Source of the DNA: Thermothelomyces thermophilus ATCC 42464
Lineage: Eukaryota; Ascomycota; Sordariomycetes; Sordariales; Chaetomiaceae
Direction: 5' to 3'
Length of the DNA stretch: 64,000 nt
Assembly (NCBI RefSeq): GCF_000226095.1
Contig: NC_016474.1
Location: forward strand, 4,650,001 to 4,714,000
Below the pieces are notes generated by a model. The model was not told the origin of the DNA. It saw only the letters and a list, made by a program, of their open reading frames with translations, and did not search any database. Position numbers and translations under genes: made by a program. Below are positions 20,254-32,046 of this stretch, in pieces (positions within the stretch are counted from its first letter, which is position 1; each line of letters begins with the position of its first letter).

Positions 20254-21947
20254 TTAGTTCTAATATGGACTCCAACACTCTCACATAATTACACACACAT
20301 AATTATTTTGTTCAGTGACGGAAGGGAAAGAATGAGATGATCGATCGGTTCTGTTTCCTAAGTTGCTGTTTTGCTCTTTTCCCTTTCTTTCTTCTTTTTT
20401 TCCTTTCTTTGTCTGTTGCCTTTTTCTCTCCTTCTAGTTTGTGGAAAGGGAGTGTTGTATCTGATCAGGGGTGGCAATCATTTCAAATACCATGTCTCAC
20501 GAAGCGCGCCGACTTCTGTCCTTCCAGAGCCAATGGGTTCGAGCCAATGGGTTCCCAGGTTATGACCATGACCCGACGGAGACCATCAAAGTCCCTGTGG
20601 CGGCAAGGAGTTGCTAGACTTGGCAGTAGACGTACATACATAATTACGATATGACCGAGGAAACTGTTACATGATAGGGCATACTAGCAATGTCTGGCAG
20701 ACTTGTGAAACGTAAACATGTGCTCAGATAACACGCCTATGCATGATACATACAGCAGGTGAAACACGCAGACATGTGTCCCTACCATAATCATGTGCTC
20801 TAGGTCCTAGCTCACCCCTTGCCTGCCACTCCAGCTGTCGTCGAGCTTCTGACTGTGCTGTGGTAAAGCGGTAGGACGTGGTCCACTTCGGCCTTACCAA
20901 GATAGATACATACGTAGGGTGCTATTGAATTGTCCAGTCGGCAATATCATCATCGGCAAATTGACTTGATTGCGATAATTCTGAAAAAAAAAAAAAAAAG
21001 GAAACGGATCTCTATATCCTTCTAGATGACGCGCTACATAGCTCTGGAACGGCATCAAGGAATGCTCGTGATATAACCACGGACCAGCTTACTTTGGCCT
21101 GTTGCCTTTTCTTGACGTTCGCGATGGCCCCTAATGGTTATGACTTGGCGATCAAGTCATGGATTGCTCAACCTGCCGCGATTTGTCCGGTAACCGCCAT
21201 TGAACAGAGCGTCGACAGAGGAAGAAGCGGTTCTGCACTATTACAACACGTCTGTTGGCCTAGGACAAAGCCTGCGGGTGTTGTTAGACGGACCCTCGCC
21301 GAACGTCTCCGAAATGCTAGGGTTGGAAAGAAGAGGCAAGAATCGGCAAATGAACTACACAGTAGTATTGGAGAGATGGCCGCCGAAGCGGACTACGAAG
21401 AGTGAGACATGCCGAGGAACAAAGGCAGGCGCGCGCACGAGCACCGGAAACGCAATTTTTCTTCTTCTTGGAATTGTTGCCCGTTACCTGCCAGAACTAG
21501 CCACATATTTACACGCCCGCTGGCAGACAGGATCTCACCGGCCCCCGGGGACCTGGTAGAACCAAGATCCAAGAAAACACAACGCCATTCCGAATGCAGC
21601 CTACGCAAGACCGTTGGAAAGGGGGCAAGACAATGGCCTGCCCATGACGACCCTCGAAGAGAACCAACCGCCTATATCATGCACGAAAGAACAGAGAAAG
21701 AGCAATGCAGCCTTTCAACCACCGAACCGGAGTCTTCAAGTACCGTCGGGAACCGCTGCCGAGAATGATAAACCCAGATAACAGAAAAAAAGAAAAAGAA
21801 AAAGAAAATCATAAAAGAGGCGCCCAGAGAACCCGAGATGTAGGAGTAACTCGCTTGAGATTTCTAGAAGAGACAAAAAGAGCGAGAGAGGACGAAAAGC
21901 AACCGAGCCGGGCTCGGCATCGCAGATCCCCCCCCCCCCCCCGGGGG
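20254..21947. other. Intergenic region, no gene supported
   Basis: About 1.7 kb between the AflR-like gene and the 3' end of the Whi5-like gene. Open frames at 21094-21768 lack ATG support or any domain. There is an A-run at 20983-20999 and a purine-rich A/G stretch at about 21785-21900. The right end is a run of 15 C followed by 5 G that abuts the stop codon of the next gene. Confidence 0.5.
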
Positions 21948-23910
21948 TTAAACATTAACCACCTCGGCGCCGTCCGCACCCCCCCTGGGTACGCCTACGG
22001 AAGCAGCAGAGGGCAGCTCGATCTCGCCGTCGGAATCCGAGTCGGCGTCGTCGGCCGCTGCCTGGTCCAGCATGCGATCGATCTCGTCGTCGGCCAACGG
22101 CCGCCTCGGTTTCGACGACACGGTCAACCCCACCGAGACGGGGATCTGCTGTTTCGACCTCGGCGTCGGCGGCGGCGGGGCGGCCTGCGCCTGCGCCTGC
22201 GCGGAATTGTGGTAGCAGTGGTCCCCGTTCGCCCGCCTGCGCGGCGTGCCCCGCGAGACCGACATTGGCGAACCGCCGCCGCCGCCGGCGGACGGGGGAT
22301 CGTCCACGTCCATTGCGGACGGCGACTTGTCAAACCCGACCCGTTTTGCCGTCTGGGGCTGCGACTGCGACTGGGACTGGGACTGGGACTGGGAGCGGGA
22401 GTGGTGGGTTGATGGCCGGCCCGAGGGCAGACTCTTGCGCGGTTGAGAGGTAGGGAGGGCGGTCCTTTGTTGCGGCGGCGCGTGGCTGGAGGGGAGCGGC
22501 TGCGAGGACGAGGCGGGGGGGAAGGCGTGCTTGAGGTCGGCCGAGTTGCCGGGACTGCTCATGAAGAGGAGCGACTCGATCGCGTCCTGTTCGCGGACGT
22601 TGGTGTGGGGCGACACGAGCATGGCGTCGGATATTGTGCTCCTGTGGCGCCCCGGGGCGAGGTATGGGCTGGAGGCGTGTTGGGCGCCCGTGCGGGGCGA
22701 CGTGTGGTAGGAGGAGGTGGAGAGGAGAGGCGGGGCCTGTCGCGGGTTGGAGTCCCTACGGGGATTCCCTGCGGGCTGCGATGGCCGGATGGATACGGGT
22801 GGAGCGAGCCCGTGGCTCGTCTTGACCGGAGACGTCGAACTTCCCCGCGACGTCGATCGTGGAGACGTGCTCGACCGGGATTCAGCAGCGAGGCCCGAAT
22901 GCGGATGCTGGGTGCCGGCTGCCGGGGTTGTGTTGTCCATGGCCCGGTGTGAGACAGCAGAGAGTTGGGGGCTTGCTGACGAGCCGTTCCTCAGGTGGAT
23001 CGTGGAGGCGCTAGAGTCCGGAGACGCCGCCTGAGACGCCGCCTGCGACGCCAGTGTCTCTACTTGGTCAATGGAATGAGATTGCCATCCGTGGTTAACC
23101 TTGACCATGGCGTACGACAAACGCGCTCTCAGCTCAGCCGACAGCTTTGTCCATCACAAGTTAGCACCTGGTTCTTCGGCAAGTCGGGTATATGGGGCAC
23201 GGTAATACCTCTCCGATGCGGCTCCCGGCCGTGGATGACACGCTGACGGTGCTGGTATTTCGCGAATGGCCGGCCATTTGCCCGGGAGACACGTTTGACT
23301 TGTCGCGCGAGTGCTTCACCATGCCGTCGGCCATTCGCTTCCTCGACACGCCGGGGCCCAGGTCGGCCGCATCCTCGGGTATCCTCGCCTGGGCGGCGGC
23401 GATCTGGGACAACTGGTGTAATTGAGATTGAGAGTCCTGACTCGAGCCGTGGGCGCTGCCGGTGCCGGGGCTCGGTCTCCCTCCGCTCGTCGGCGGGGTA
23501 AACACGGCGTCGGCGCCGTTGGTCGAACTGGTGGTCCCCTGGGAATTGCTTCGAGACAAGGCGAGCGTGTGCTGGTTTCGCGGCTGGGGTGGTTGGTTAT
23601 TCTCGCCCGGGCGACGGTTCTCGGATGAGGATTGCGTGGCATCACCGTCTGGCTGAGAGTCGTCGCCGGAGCCAATGGCCACGACATGGTCGCGGTTTGT
23701 CGGATCGCTGGCCAAACTGCTGGTGTGGGAGGTGGTTGTCGCGTCGCCTGTGGCAGAGATCTGTGCGCCAGAGCCGGCTGCTCTCGGCTCGGCACCGAAT
23801 TGGCTCATGTCGGCTGCGTGCTGGTCGGATTTCGTCAACGGCGTCGGTTGGAAAGTTGGCGCCGGCCCTTTGTTCCCGGCGAGCCCGGAATCGAGCCTCG
23901 GGGGAATCAT
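21948..23910 (-). CDS. Whi5/Nrm1-like G1/S transcription repressor
   Basis: Two minus-strand exons, 23910-23209 and 23144-21948, give 632 residues. The 65-base intron has a GTGCTAAC branch site, and splicing joins GSRIGE to LSAELRARLSYAMVKVNHGW. That conserved helix followed by the VETLAS segment (about residues 230-268) is the hallmark of the Whi5/Nrm1 family, which binds SBF/MBF factors and represses G1/S genes until phosphorylated by CDK. The rest is largely disordered, rich in Ser, Pro and Gln, with many SP/TP sites suited to CDK control, and an SQ dipeptide repeat of about six units in the second half. The start at 23910 is the first ATG that avoids an atypical Arg/Pro-rich leader; a more distal ATG in the same frame cannot be excluded. 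It acts in the nucleus. Confidence 0.86.
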
Positions 23911-26543
23911 GGTCGACTCCGGGTCTGTAATCGCGCGGGTCGGAAGGAATGCGTGACTCCAAGACCTGCAAGCAATGTAGCAAGTGTTCGTGGTGGCAGG
24001 TGATGAGGTGGGGGCGCCGATTGGCGGAGGGCGAGGTCGCGGCAAGCAGAGACGGGATGCGAGATTTGGCTGGCGGGTGGTGGACGTGCAGGCCAGTTGG
24101 TTACGCGGTTTCGCGCGACGCCGCCGCGGGTCAGCTTGTGGTGAGTGGGCGTGCCGTGCACAGACAGGATTGGAGACATCGGCCAACCCCAGAAAACGGC
24201 CGGTGCCCCACCTCTCAATCAGCGGCAAAAGGTTAGCCACGCGGCCCCGCGTCCCGCCCGATTCCCAGGGCCTGCCAGGCTTTGAGCCACCTATCAGCAG
24301 TGACTTTGATTCTCGTGCCGCTGACTGCGGGAGCTTCTCGCTACAGCATGATTCTGTAACCTTGATCATCCACAACGTCGCAAGGGCAATTACCCTGAAG
24401 TCAGTGTTGCGCCATTAGGGAGCTCGGAAGCACAGGCAAGATCAAAAATGTGAAGCAGCATTTTTTTTGGCCGCAACCTACAGAGCGAGTTTGCATGCCG
24501 TTTTGCCATCATCACTCGCCTCTCGGATTAGTTGCATGACACCCCACTTGTTTTGGAGTCCAAGCCCAAGCCCACGCGGACGCGAGGTCACGTGCATTGA
24601 AGGACCAACGCGCTCTCGAATCATCTAAACGGTTGATTGGAGCCATTTGAATGCACAGGCTCGTGTTTATTTTGGCAGACAATGGCCATGACAGGCCGGG
24701 GAACTGAGGTTCGCCACCCGACACGCGTTGCGATGATAGTCGAGTGGCACCGACAAATCCGTGGTTGAGTCCAACGCCATCCATTCGCAAGCAAGCCTCC
24801 CATCATAACTCGATCATCAGTGCAGTGGAGCCAACGACTCTGGAACACAGAAAACAACAGAGTTTGCGGGTTCCAAGAAGGATGAACAACCGATCCTTCG
24901 GATGCCGACGACCTAACACGGAGTAGTTGGGTGCGGCTCGCCTGAGTGGGCATTTGCGGCCGAGGGTCTCGACCCGTACCCTGCTGCAATCAGTGCCGGC
25001 GCGGCGACTGTGCCGGGTACGGATACGACTGAGTGCCTACTAAGCATCTTGGGCCGAGCAGTTGAGGCCGAGTGGGATGGAAGTGATCGGCCGCGGCGGG
25101 GGTGATGGGGGAGAGGGGATGGGAAGAAGAGGGAAAGGAGGGAAGGCGCCGATTCCTTTGGTGGGGTTCCCGCTCTCACCGGGGGCCGGCAGAGTCCTCG
25201 CCGGTCCGTCCCCTCTAATTCGACTGTTTCCGATCGGTCTCTCACACTCTTTCCGCTCTCGGTGAGCCAAAAAGACACCGTACCCGCACCGTACCCACCC
25301 AATTGTTAATAAACGTGATGAAGTGGGGACTTGATGTCAAAGAAAAAAAGGTGTAGGGCTCGGGCCGTCGCTGCAGGCTTTGAAATACACTAGTCGTTCG
25401 CGATCGGTTCCTGCTGACGTCTAGAACAGCGCCCGAGATAATTAGTTTACTTTGTATGTACGGAGTAGTACGTCCGTACATACATACAGATTCCTCCGTA
25501 CGTCTTGTCTAAAACCGGCCGGCATGTGCGTCTACGCTAGCTTGATGCTGGTTGGTTCTCTGGTCTCTGGCGAGGCGAGACATTGCGGGCTGAGCTGACG
25601 AGGCCACATCTTTCAGCACATCATTATCGATTGCAAGGCGCCATCATCATGCCGATACTAGCCGTTTCAGACACTGGCAGGCTCGTGAAAGCGAGTCCTG
25701 CGGCTCGTGGTGGTTTTTGACATTCGACACCGGCACCACCAGTGTCTGCAAGTTTTGAGTTCGAGGGGGGATGTTGAGTGCCAATTGACCGTTGCATTAG
25801 GTGGTGGATGCTGCCGTAATCCTTGGCCGGGAGCACGACATCGGTCAAATTCGGCCGTTTGTGGATGCCCAGACGGGCTAGCGACGACCTTCCCCATTCG
25901 GCGCCCGTCGACGATCATGACGGCTTGCAGTTGGCCTGTGTTTGTCCCTTATTACTGTGAAGTATAGTAAGCAACCTGAGAGCAGCGGACAGCTTCCCCA
26001 TGCTGGTGTCCACCCGGGATCGACGTTGAGACGTTAACGGAAGCTGAAATTTTCTCTGCGTCCAGAACTCATCCTTCGCGTCATGGCAAACCAGGGAACT
26101 TGATCAGCTCATCGGGGATGCTTCCCACCTGGGGAGAAAGAACATGGCCTAGGGACTCGCCTCATGGCGTCAGTCTCGTATGGCTGGGCTCGCATGTGTG
26201 CAGGGACCCAGTCTCGCCAGTGTAAGCAAGCCTACTCGCCGTCTGTCCATAGTGAAGGGAATTCTAGCCACGGATGGTGCCAGTGCACCCTTCGTTTCCA
26301 TGTCACGTCACGATTGGGGTCGGCCAATTTATTGGGGTTTGCCATGAACCTTAAAATGGCGCCTGGCAAATCCTGCAGAAAACCTGCAGGCTGCAGCTGG
26401 CGGAGCTTGTGATGAACATTGGGCATTACCTATAATAAGATCGGCAGGCGCTGCAACCTCAACCTCCAGCCCGCGTCGAAACATTCCATCGCGCTCTCAC
26501 GCACCTTGTGTTCGAGCAAGTTCGCCCACAACGGTCTGTCGAC
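23911..26543. promoter_or_regulatory. Divergent spacer between Whi5-like and permease genes
   Basis: About 2.6 kb holding two divergent promoters. No internal gene can be supported; frames at 24512-25302 and 25624-25967 have no domain. Inverted words around 25455-25505 (TACGGAGTA, ACGTCCGTAC, CCGTACGT) could form hairpins or bind a regulator. A pyrimidine-rich patch precedes the Whi5-like start. A long 5' leader is plausible for the cell-cycle gene. Confidence 0.5.
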
Positions 26544-28410
26544 ATGGGCGTCTTCGAGAAGTCCTCCGACGGAGGGGCGGCTTCCAAGGAGGAGGTCAAG
26601 GACCCTATCCAGGCGAACGCAGCAGCCGACGATGTCGAGACCGGTGACATCAAGCAGGAGGACAAGTATGCCTACGATGACTCGCGCAAGCTGGGCATCA
26701 CGGGCGCCGTGTTCCTCATCCTCAACAAGATGATCGGCACCGGTATCTTCTCGACGCCCTCGAGCATCTTCGCGGCGACCGGGTCCGTCGGTGTAAGCCT
26801 GATGCTATGGGTGATTGGTAAGACGGTCGTCCCTCGTGTCTCCCTTTTTTTTTTCTTTTTTTTCTTTTTTTCCCTTTTTGTGACGCATGGCATTAACCCG
26901 GCGCAGGTGGCTTTCTCACCTTCTGCGGCCTGAGCGTCTGGCTCGAGTTCGGCCTGGCCATTCCCCGGTCGGGCGGTGAAAAGAACTACCTCGAATACAT
27001 CTATCGCCATCCCAAGTATCTCGCAACGTGCGTCCTGGCTTCGCAGATGATCCTGCTCGGCTTCTCGTCTGGTAACTCGCTCGCTTTTGGGCGCTACATC
27101 CTGTACGCGGCACGCGGCGAGCTCAAGGACACCTACCAGGCGCGCGGCATCGGCGTGGCATGCGCGACCTTCGCCGTGGTGCTGCACTCGGTGGCGCCTA
27201 AGTGGGGTGTCCGGCTCTTCAACCTCCTGGGCGTCTTCAAAGTGGCCGTGCTGCTATTCATCGTCTTCTCGGGCTTTGCCGCGCTGGCCGGCCGCCGTTT
27301 GGTGTCCGACCCGCACAACTTTGACAACGCGTTTGCCATCGAGTCCGGCGAGGGATACGGCGGCGGCGGCGCGTACGCCTACTCCAACGCCCTGCTCAAC
27401 ATTGTCTACAGCTTCAAGGGCTGGGAGAACGCAAACTACGTGCTCAGCGAGGTCAAGAACCCGCGCCGCACACTCACCATCGCCGCGCCGCTCGCCATCG
27501 GCGGCGTGACCATCCTGTACGTGCTCGCCAACGTTGCTTACTTCGCCGCCATCCCCAAGTCGGACCTGGCGACTTCGGAGGTCATCGTGGCCGGGCTCTT
27601 CTTCAAGAACGTCTTCGGCGATAGCGCCGGCGCCCGCACCCTGCCCGCCTTCGTCGCGCTCAGCAACCTGGGCAATGTCCTGGCCGTCAGCTTCGCCCAC
27701 GCCCGGTTGAACCAAGAACTCGGAAAGGAGGGTCTGTTGCCGCTAAGCCGCTTGTGGGGCTCAAACCGGCCGTTCAACTCGCCCGCAGCAGCTGTATGTT
27801 CCCCTCTCCCTCCTTTTCCCCCAATTCCCTTCCTTCTCTTCTTCTCCACCGCCTTAAAAAGGAAAAAAAAGAAAAGAAAAAAAATTATTTACCATATAGC
27901 CCCCAGTCCTGATCCGCGTCAAGATGCTAACCATGGATTGTTGCCTTTTAGCTATTCCTCCACTGGCTCGTCACCGTGATCGTCCTTCTGGCCCCGCCCC
28001 CCGGACCGGCCTACAACTTCATCGTCAACCTGTACACCTATCCTGGCGCTTGGATCAACGCCTTCGTCGCCGCGGGGCTCATCTACCTCCAGTACCAGAG
28101 GAAGGAGCCGTGGAACCCCGGGTGGCGCACGTGGCTGCCCATCACCGTCATCTTCTTGCTGTGCAACGCCTTTTTAGCCGTCGTGCCCTTCATCCCGCCG
28201 GCCGATGGGGATTTCTGGGCCGAGGGGTATCCGTACTACGTGTTCCCTGTCGTCGGCGTCGGCGTTCTCATCTTGGGCGGCATCTACTGGGTGCTGTGGA
28301 CTAAGTTCTGGCCAGCCGTTAGGGGCCACAAGATCGTGGCGGACCGGATCTTGGACGAACAAGGGGTGGAGGTTATCAGGTATCGGAAAGTCAAGACGCA
28401 TGCTGCGTAG
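26544..28410 (+). CDS. High-affinity methionine permease-like amino acid transporter (Mup1/LAT type)
   Basis: Exons 26544-26817, 26907-27793 and 27952-28410 join to 539 residues. The start is the ATG at 26544; the open frame begins slightly upstream only with a non-ATG codon. After a charged N-terminal tail, the first membrane helix carries the unwound GTGIF substrate motif (about 65-69), standard for APC-superfamily transporters. About twelve membrane segments follow, with the LAT-like YSFKGWENANYVLSEVKNP segment. The N-terminal tail has many acidic residues and lysines, as in Mup1, where substrate-triggered ubiquitination drives endocytosis (family knowledge). The closest characterised type is yeast Mup1/Mup3 methionine permease. 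It should sit in the plasma membrane. The second intron contains CTAAC before its acceptor. Confidence 0.93.
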
Positions 28411-29057
28411 GGCCTCTGGCAGTCCGTGCGCTGCCGAGGGTTAGTTATGTATCGTACGATTTTTTTGAAGTCCGTCAAACTGCTTGCTAGTTTAACAAAA
28501 GTCAATATCCGTACCCGGGTTGCGTTTTCAGAGTTTGATACTCATTGAGCATTCCCCCATTCCGTAGAGAGCTTCACGACCCTCTGAATATTGAAAGGGA
28601 CCGAAAAGAAAACACATCTGACCGAGATGAAGTGTGTGATTTGTGGTTGGCAAGGGTTTCGAGTTCCAACCGGAAATCACGTTTAACTAGTGTACATACA
28701 AGGGTTTTAGCATTGGTGTTGGCAGGAGCTCAGTGGTACGGAGTAAACAAGAATCAACCAACGCGGACCACCTGGTCGAAGCCCCACTCTTCCCGTCGAT
28801 GGGTCTCGGAAGACCCACTCGGCAACCTTGTTCTGGACTTTGGGGCCCACGAACCTCCAAATGCCAGCTTGCAAGCGCGATAACGGTGCAGATCGGGCCA
28901 AACTCAAACTTTTCGATATTGACGACGACGCATTACATTTAGCACAAACCAAAAAAAGAAAAAAAATTCAAGAATAAGACATTCGTGGTGTTCTTGATCC
29001 ATCAGACCGACCTAGATCCCGACATTCCCGTATGAACTGCACCAAATCACCCAGACT
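28411..29057. other. Spacer before bos1
   Basis: About 650 bases with no supported gene, covering the terminator of the permease gene and the promoter and leader of bos1. A word GGTACGGAGTA lies at about 28735-28745. A short A-rich tract occurs at about 28948-28970. Confidence 0.5.
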
Positions 29058-30004
29058 ATGGTACGCCCCTGTTCGCATTCTCAATCCTATCGCTCGCCTC
29101 CCTTTTCCCCGTTCAGTCAATCAATCAACTAACCTAACTTAAACCGTCTGCTGCGCCCAAACAGAACACCACCTTCAACTCGGCGCTCAAGCAGCGCACC
29201 ACGATCCGCAAAGACCTCTCGGCGCTCTCCGGCGGCGCCTCCGCCGCCTCCCCGAACGATGCCCAGCACGCGAAACCGCAGCTGACCCCGGCCGCGCTGG
29301 GGTCGCTCTCGGCCTCGCTGACGGCCTTCGCCCGGACGATCGACGAGTACAGCGCGCTGGCCAAGCAGGAGTTGAACCCGGCCAAGCAGGAGAAGGCGTT
29401 CGAGCGCATCCGCGACTTCCGCGCCGAGCTGTCCGACTTCCGCGCCCAGTTCGACGCCCTCAAGGCCGCCCGCGACGACGCCGCCCACGCCGAGAACAGG
29501 CGCGAGCTGCTCGGCAGGCGGCCCTACGCCACCGCCACCCCCGAGAACCCGTACGCGGGGACGGCGACGGCAACCACGTCCGGGTACGGGCTCGCCGCGG
29601 GTGCCGCCGGGCGCGGGCACGCGCGGACGACGAGCGTAGCCGAGGCCGGCGGCGGCGGCGGCGGAGGAGGAGGAGGAGGAGGAGGGTTAGGGTTGGGGAT
29701 GGGGAGCGGCGATGTCACGCGGGAGAGTCACGCGCTGCGGGAGCAGCAGTTCTTTGCCAACACGCACTCCGCGCTGGACGAGTACATCGCGCGCGGCCAG
29801 GCGGTGCTGGGCGACCTGAGCCAGCAGAGGGAGATGCTCAAGTCGACGCAGCGGAAGCTGTATTCGGTTGGCAACACGCTCGGCATCTCGGGGGACACGA
29901 TCCGGATGATTGAGCGCCGGGCTAAAGAGGACAAGTGGATCTTTGGGGTGGGCGTCGTCGTGTTTTTCCTGTTTTGCTGGCTGGTGCTGCATTATTTGAG
30001 GTAG
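29058..30004 (+). CDS. bos1: ER-Golgi v-SNARE Bos1 (membrin, Qb SNARE)
   Basis: The first coding exon is only the ATG at 29058-29060, directly followed by a GTACGC donor; exon 2 is 29165-30004. The join gives MNTTFNSALKQRTTIRKDL, the conserved Bos1 N-terminus, and 280 residues in total. The N-terminal half is the regulatory helical domain (KQEKAFERIRDFRAELSDFR). The SNARE motif runs from about residue 195 to 250 (LSQQREMLKSTQRKL). A single C-terminal membrane anchor (about 258-279) ends in LHYLR. Bos1 acts with Sed5, Bet1 and Sec22 in fusion of COPII vesicles with the Golgi (family knowledge). A run of Gly residues near 160-175 comes from GGC/GGA repeats and is not a family feature. The gene is convergent with the thiamine pyrophosphokinase gene 349 bases away. 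Confidence 0.92.
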
Positions 30005-30353
30005 CAGCGGCCTGTGTATGTGTGGGAAGACGATGGGGGCAAGGGGGCGGCGATTCTATCTTGGATCACTGCGTACATACCTATACGTAGGAGCCCGTGC
30101 ATCATTTTTTAGCGAGGAGTTTAGGCGTTTTGGTTTTTTTCTTTTCTTTTTTTTTTTTTTTTGTTTTGGGGGGCCGGGGGGGGGGGGGGGGGGGAGGGGT
30201 TGTTGTGGTGTTGTTTTAATCCAAAGTTCTGTCACGGCAGCTGATGCTAGGTCTCTGTTCCTAATCACACACGTCGCCTCCGCGCGTCTGGTGCCTATGT
30301 ATGTACTGTATGTACAGTATGTATGTACATGAACCGGACCCAAGCATGCGGTG
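30005..30353. other. Convergent 3' spacer with poly-T and poly-G tracts
   Basis: Lies between the stop codons of two convergent genes, so it probably holds both polyadenylation regions. T-runs at about 30132-30162 are followed by G-runs at 30168-30173 and 30176-30194 and a further GGGG. On the plus-strand transcript this could fold as a G-quadruplex. The right end has a TATGTA/GTACA inverted repeat at about 30297-30328. Confidence 0.7.
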
Positions 30354-31010
30354 CTAGCTGCGGTCCAGCCAGGCCGGCTGCCTCAGCACGATCGTAAACA
30401 GTACCTCCTCCGTGGTCTGCACCTCGACCACCTCCGTCTCCGGAAGCACATGGTTGCTGGTGCTTACCCGCCCCCCGAACCGCGTCTCCCAGTCCTGCAC
30501 ATCCCACTCCAGCCCCCGTGTCGTAATCCTGCTGGGCTTCCCCACCGGCAGGATGCCCACGTACTTCCCAAACACGTCTTCGGACCGGCCGTCCCTCACC
30601 CTGATGCGGTGCGTGCCCGGCTTCAGCAAGAACGTCAAGCTCTCCCCGCTGAACAGGTACATGCGCCCCTGCGCATAGCCCGGTTCCGCCTGGAACCGGT
30701 ACAGGTAGTGGAGCTGGCTGAGCCCCTGGTCGACGCGGCCGCCTAAGCCGCCGATGGCGACGATGTCGATGGGTTGGGCGCCGTCTCGGTGGCCGTAATG
30801 CTGCCGGACGTACGCCACGGCCTTGCCAAAGTCAGTAGACTCTTGGTTAGGATCGCGGATGACCAGGGTCTTATTCTGCCGTTCATCGTCCCCGCGGGAC
30901 TCGTAGTAGGCCCGGGCGGAGGGGCTCAGGCTGTCGAGGTCGCCAATGATGACGGCGAGGTCATCCTGGGCCAGCTGGTCAGCACCACCACCCTTTTAGC
31001 ATGGCACTGC

Positions 31011-31043
<33 letters not shown>

Positions 31044-31364
31044 GCTGACAAAAGAGGAGTCGCCGTGCTGGCCGGCAGCTTGGTACAGGGCGTTTGCTCC
31101 CCCGTCAGCTGCAATGCGGACTTGCGCTTGTGGAGAGTCAGCATCCGCTTTCGGTTCGTCCATTGAACCCCGAGAAGACTCACCCTTGTTCCATAATCGG
31201 CGGGTCACGTCGAGATGATGAAGTGGTTGATTGAGCACAACCAGGGCGAATCCGATCCCGCGCGAATCCCACCCGCTCGATAGCGGGGCGTCCCGGATCA
31301 GCTCGGCAGGGCTCCAGTCGAAGATGTCCGACTGTGCAGCGTCTGTGCTGCTGCGTTCACTCAT
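30354..31364 (-). CDS. thi80: Thiamine pyrophosphokinase
   Basis: Three minus-strand exons: 31364-31184, 31126-31050 and 30974-30354, 292 residues. The classical motifs are present: ADGGANALY, IIGDLDSL, ESTDFGKA and GGLGGRVDQ, the last two being the substrate and dimer-interface loops of the family. The enzyme makes thiamine diphosphate from thiamine and ATP in the cytosol. The first intron has two possible acceptors six bases apart (exon start at 31126 or 31120), which would give 292 or 290 residues, and the sequence alone does not decide. The second intron carries a 28-base GA/TC dinucleotide repeat (31013-31040) and a weak GTCAGC donor. It is convergent with bos1. Confidence 0.92.
31013..31040. 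repeat. GA/TC dinucleotide repeat in an intron
   Basis: About 14 perfect GA units on the plus strand. On the coding strand this is a TC tract located between the donor and branch site of intron 2 of the thiamine pyrophosphokinase gene. Confidence 0.95.
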
Positions 31365-32046
31365 GGTGCGTGCAGCTGGCAGAGAAGAGGTTGGCGGTCT
31401 TGGGGAAAGGTGCGGGTGCGGGTGCTCTCGTCTCAGCGGGCACTGATAAATGATGAAAGTGGGGCTGCCAGTTCCAGTTCTGGGACGGAGATGGAAGATT
31501 GTAGATATCAGTCAAGATCCGGCCAGGGCTGCTGCGTATTGCGAGTTGGCCAAACGAGTCTCGTAAAACCCGGCATTGCTGTATGATTCTGGGTCGACAT
31601 GCATGCCCGGTTGGAACTGTTGGGGCAGCATTCATACGTCAACGACATGTAGCTGCTTGCATGGGGCACGGAGTCATTCGAGGACGCTCCGTTGCACGCA
31701 CTCGTCACCTCTCATCACCTCTTGGGAAGGAGTTTGTTTCAACCCATGCCGGATATACTACAATGAAAAACAACGACTGTGCGAGGACTCGGGCCGTGGA
31801 CGTCCTCCTATCTGCTAACGAGAAGCATCGTCCAACTCTGCTTCTCCTTCCCGTGCCACTCATGTCTCGCCCTTCACCGCGTGGTTCTAGATTGTCTCTT
31901 GCTTCTCTCAGCGATACCTCTCCTTCCATGGCCTTCAACAGGCCGACATATCTCACGTACTGTTGTTAGCAGCCAGCCTGGAAGCCGTGCTTGTTGGTCT
32001 CGCACAGAGCCCAGCCTAGCACGGCCCAAGGCTCCGGATAAAACCC
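31365..32046. promoter_or_regulatory. Divergent spacer, thi80 and hypothetical gene
   Basis: About 680 bases between divergent starts. No supported gene. Candidate thiamine control (for example a TPP riboswitch) was looked for upstream of the kinase and not recognised. Confidence 0.45.

Noticed and set aside
23911-24375. Upstream extension of the Whi5-like protein
   Set aside because: The outermost codon is TTG and the added Arg/Pro-rich text is not protein-like; an ATG at 23910 is adequate.
31365-32046. TPP riboswitch upstream of thiamine pyrophosphokinase
   Set aside because: No recognisable CUGAGA-type core or intron arrangement typical of fungal TPP riboswitches.
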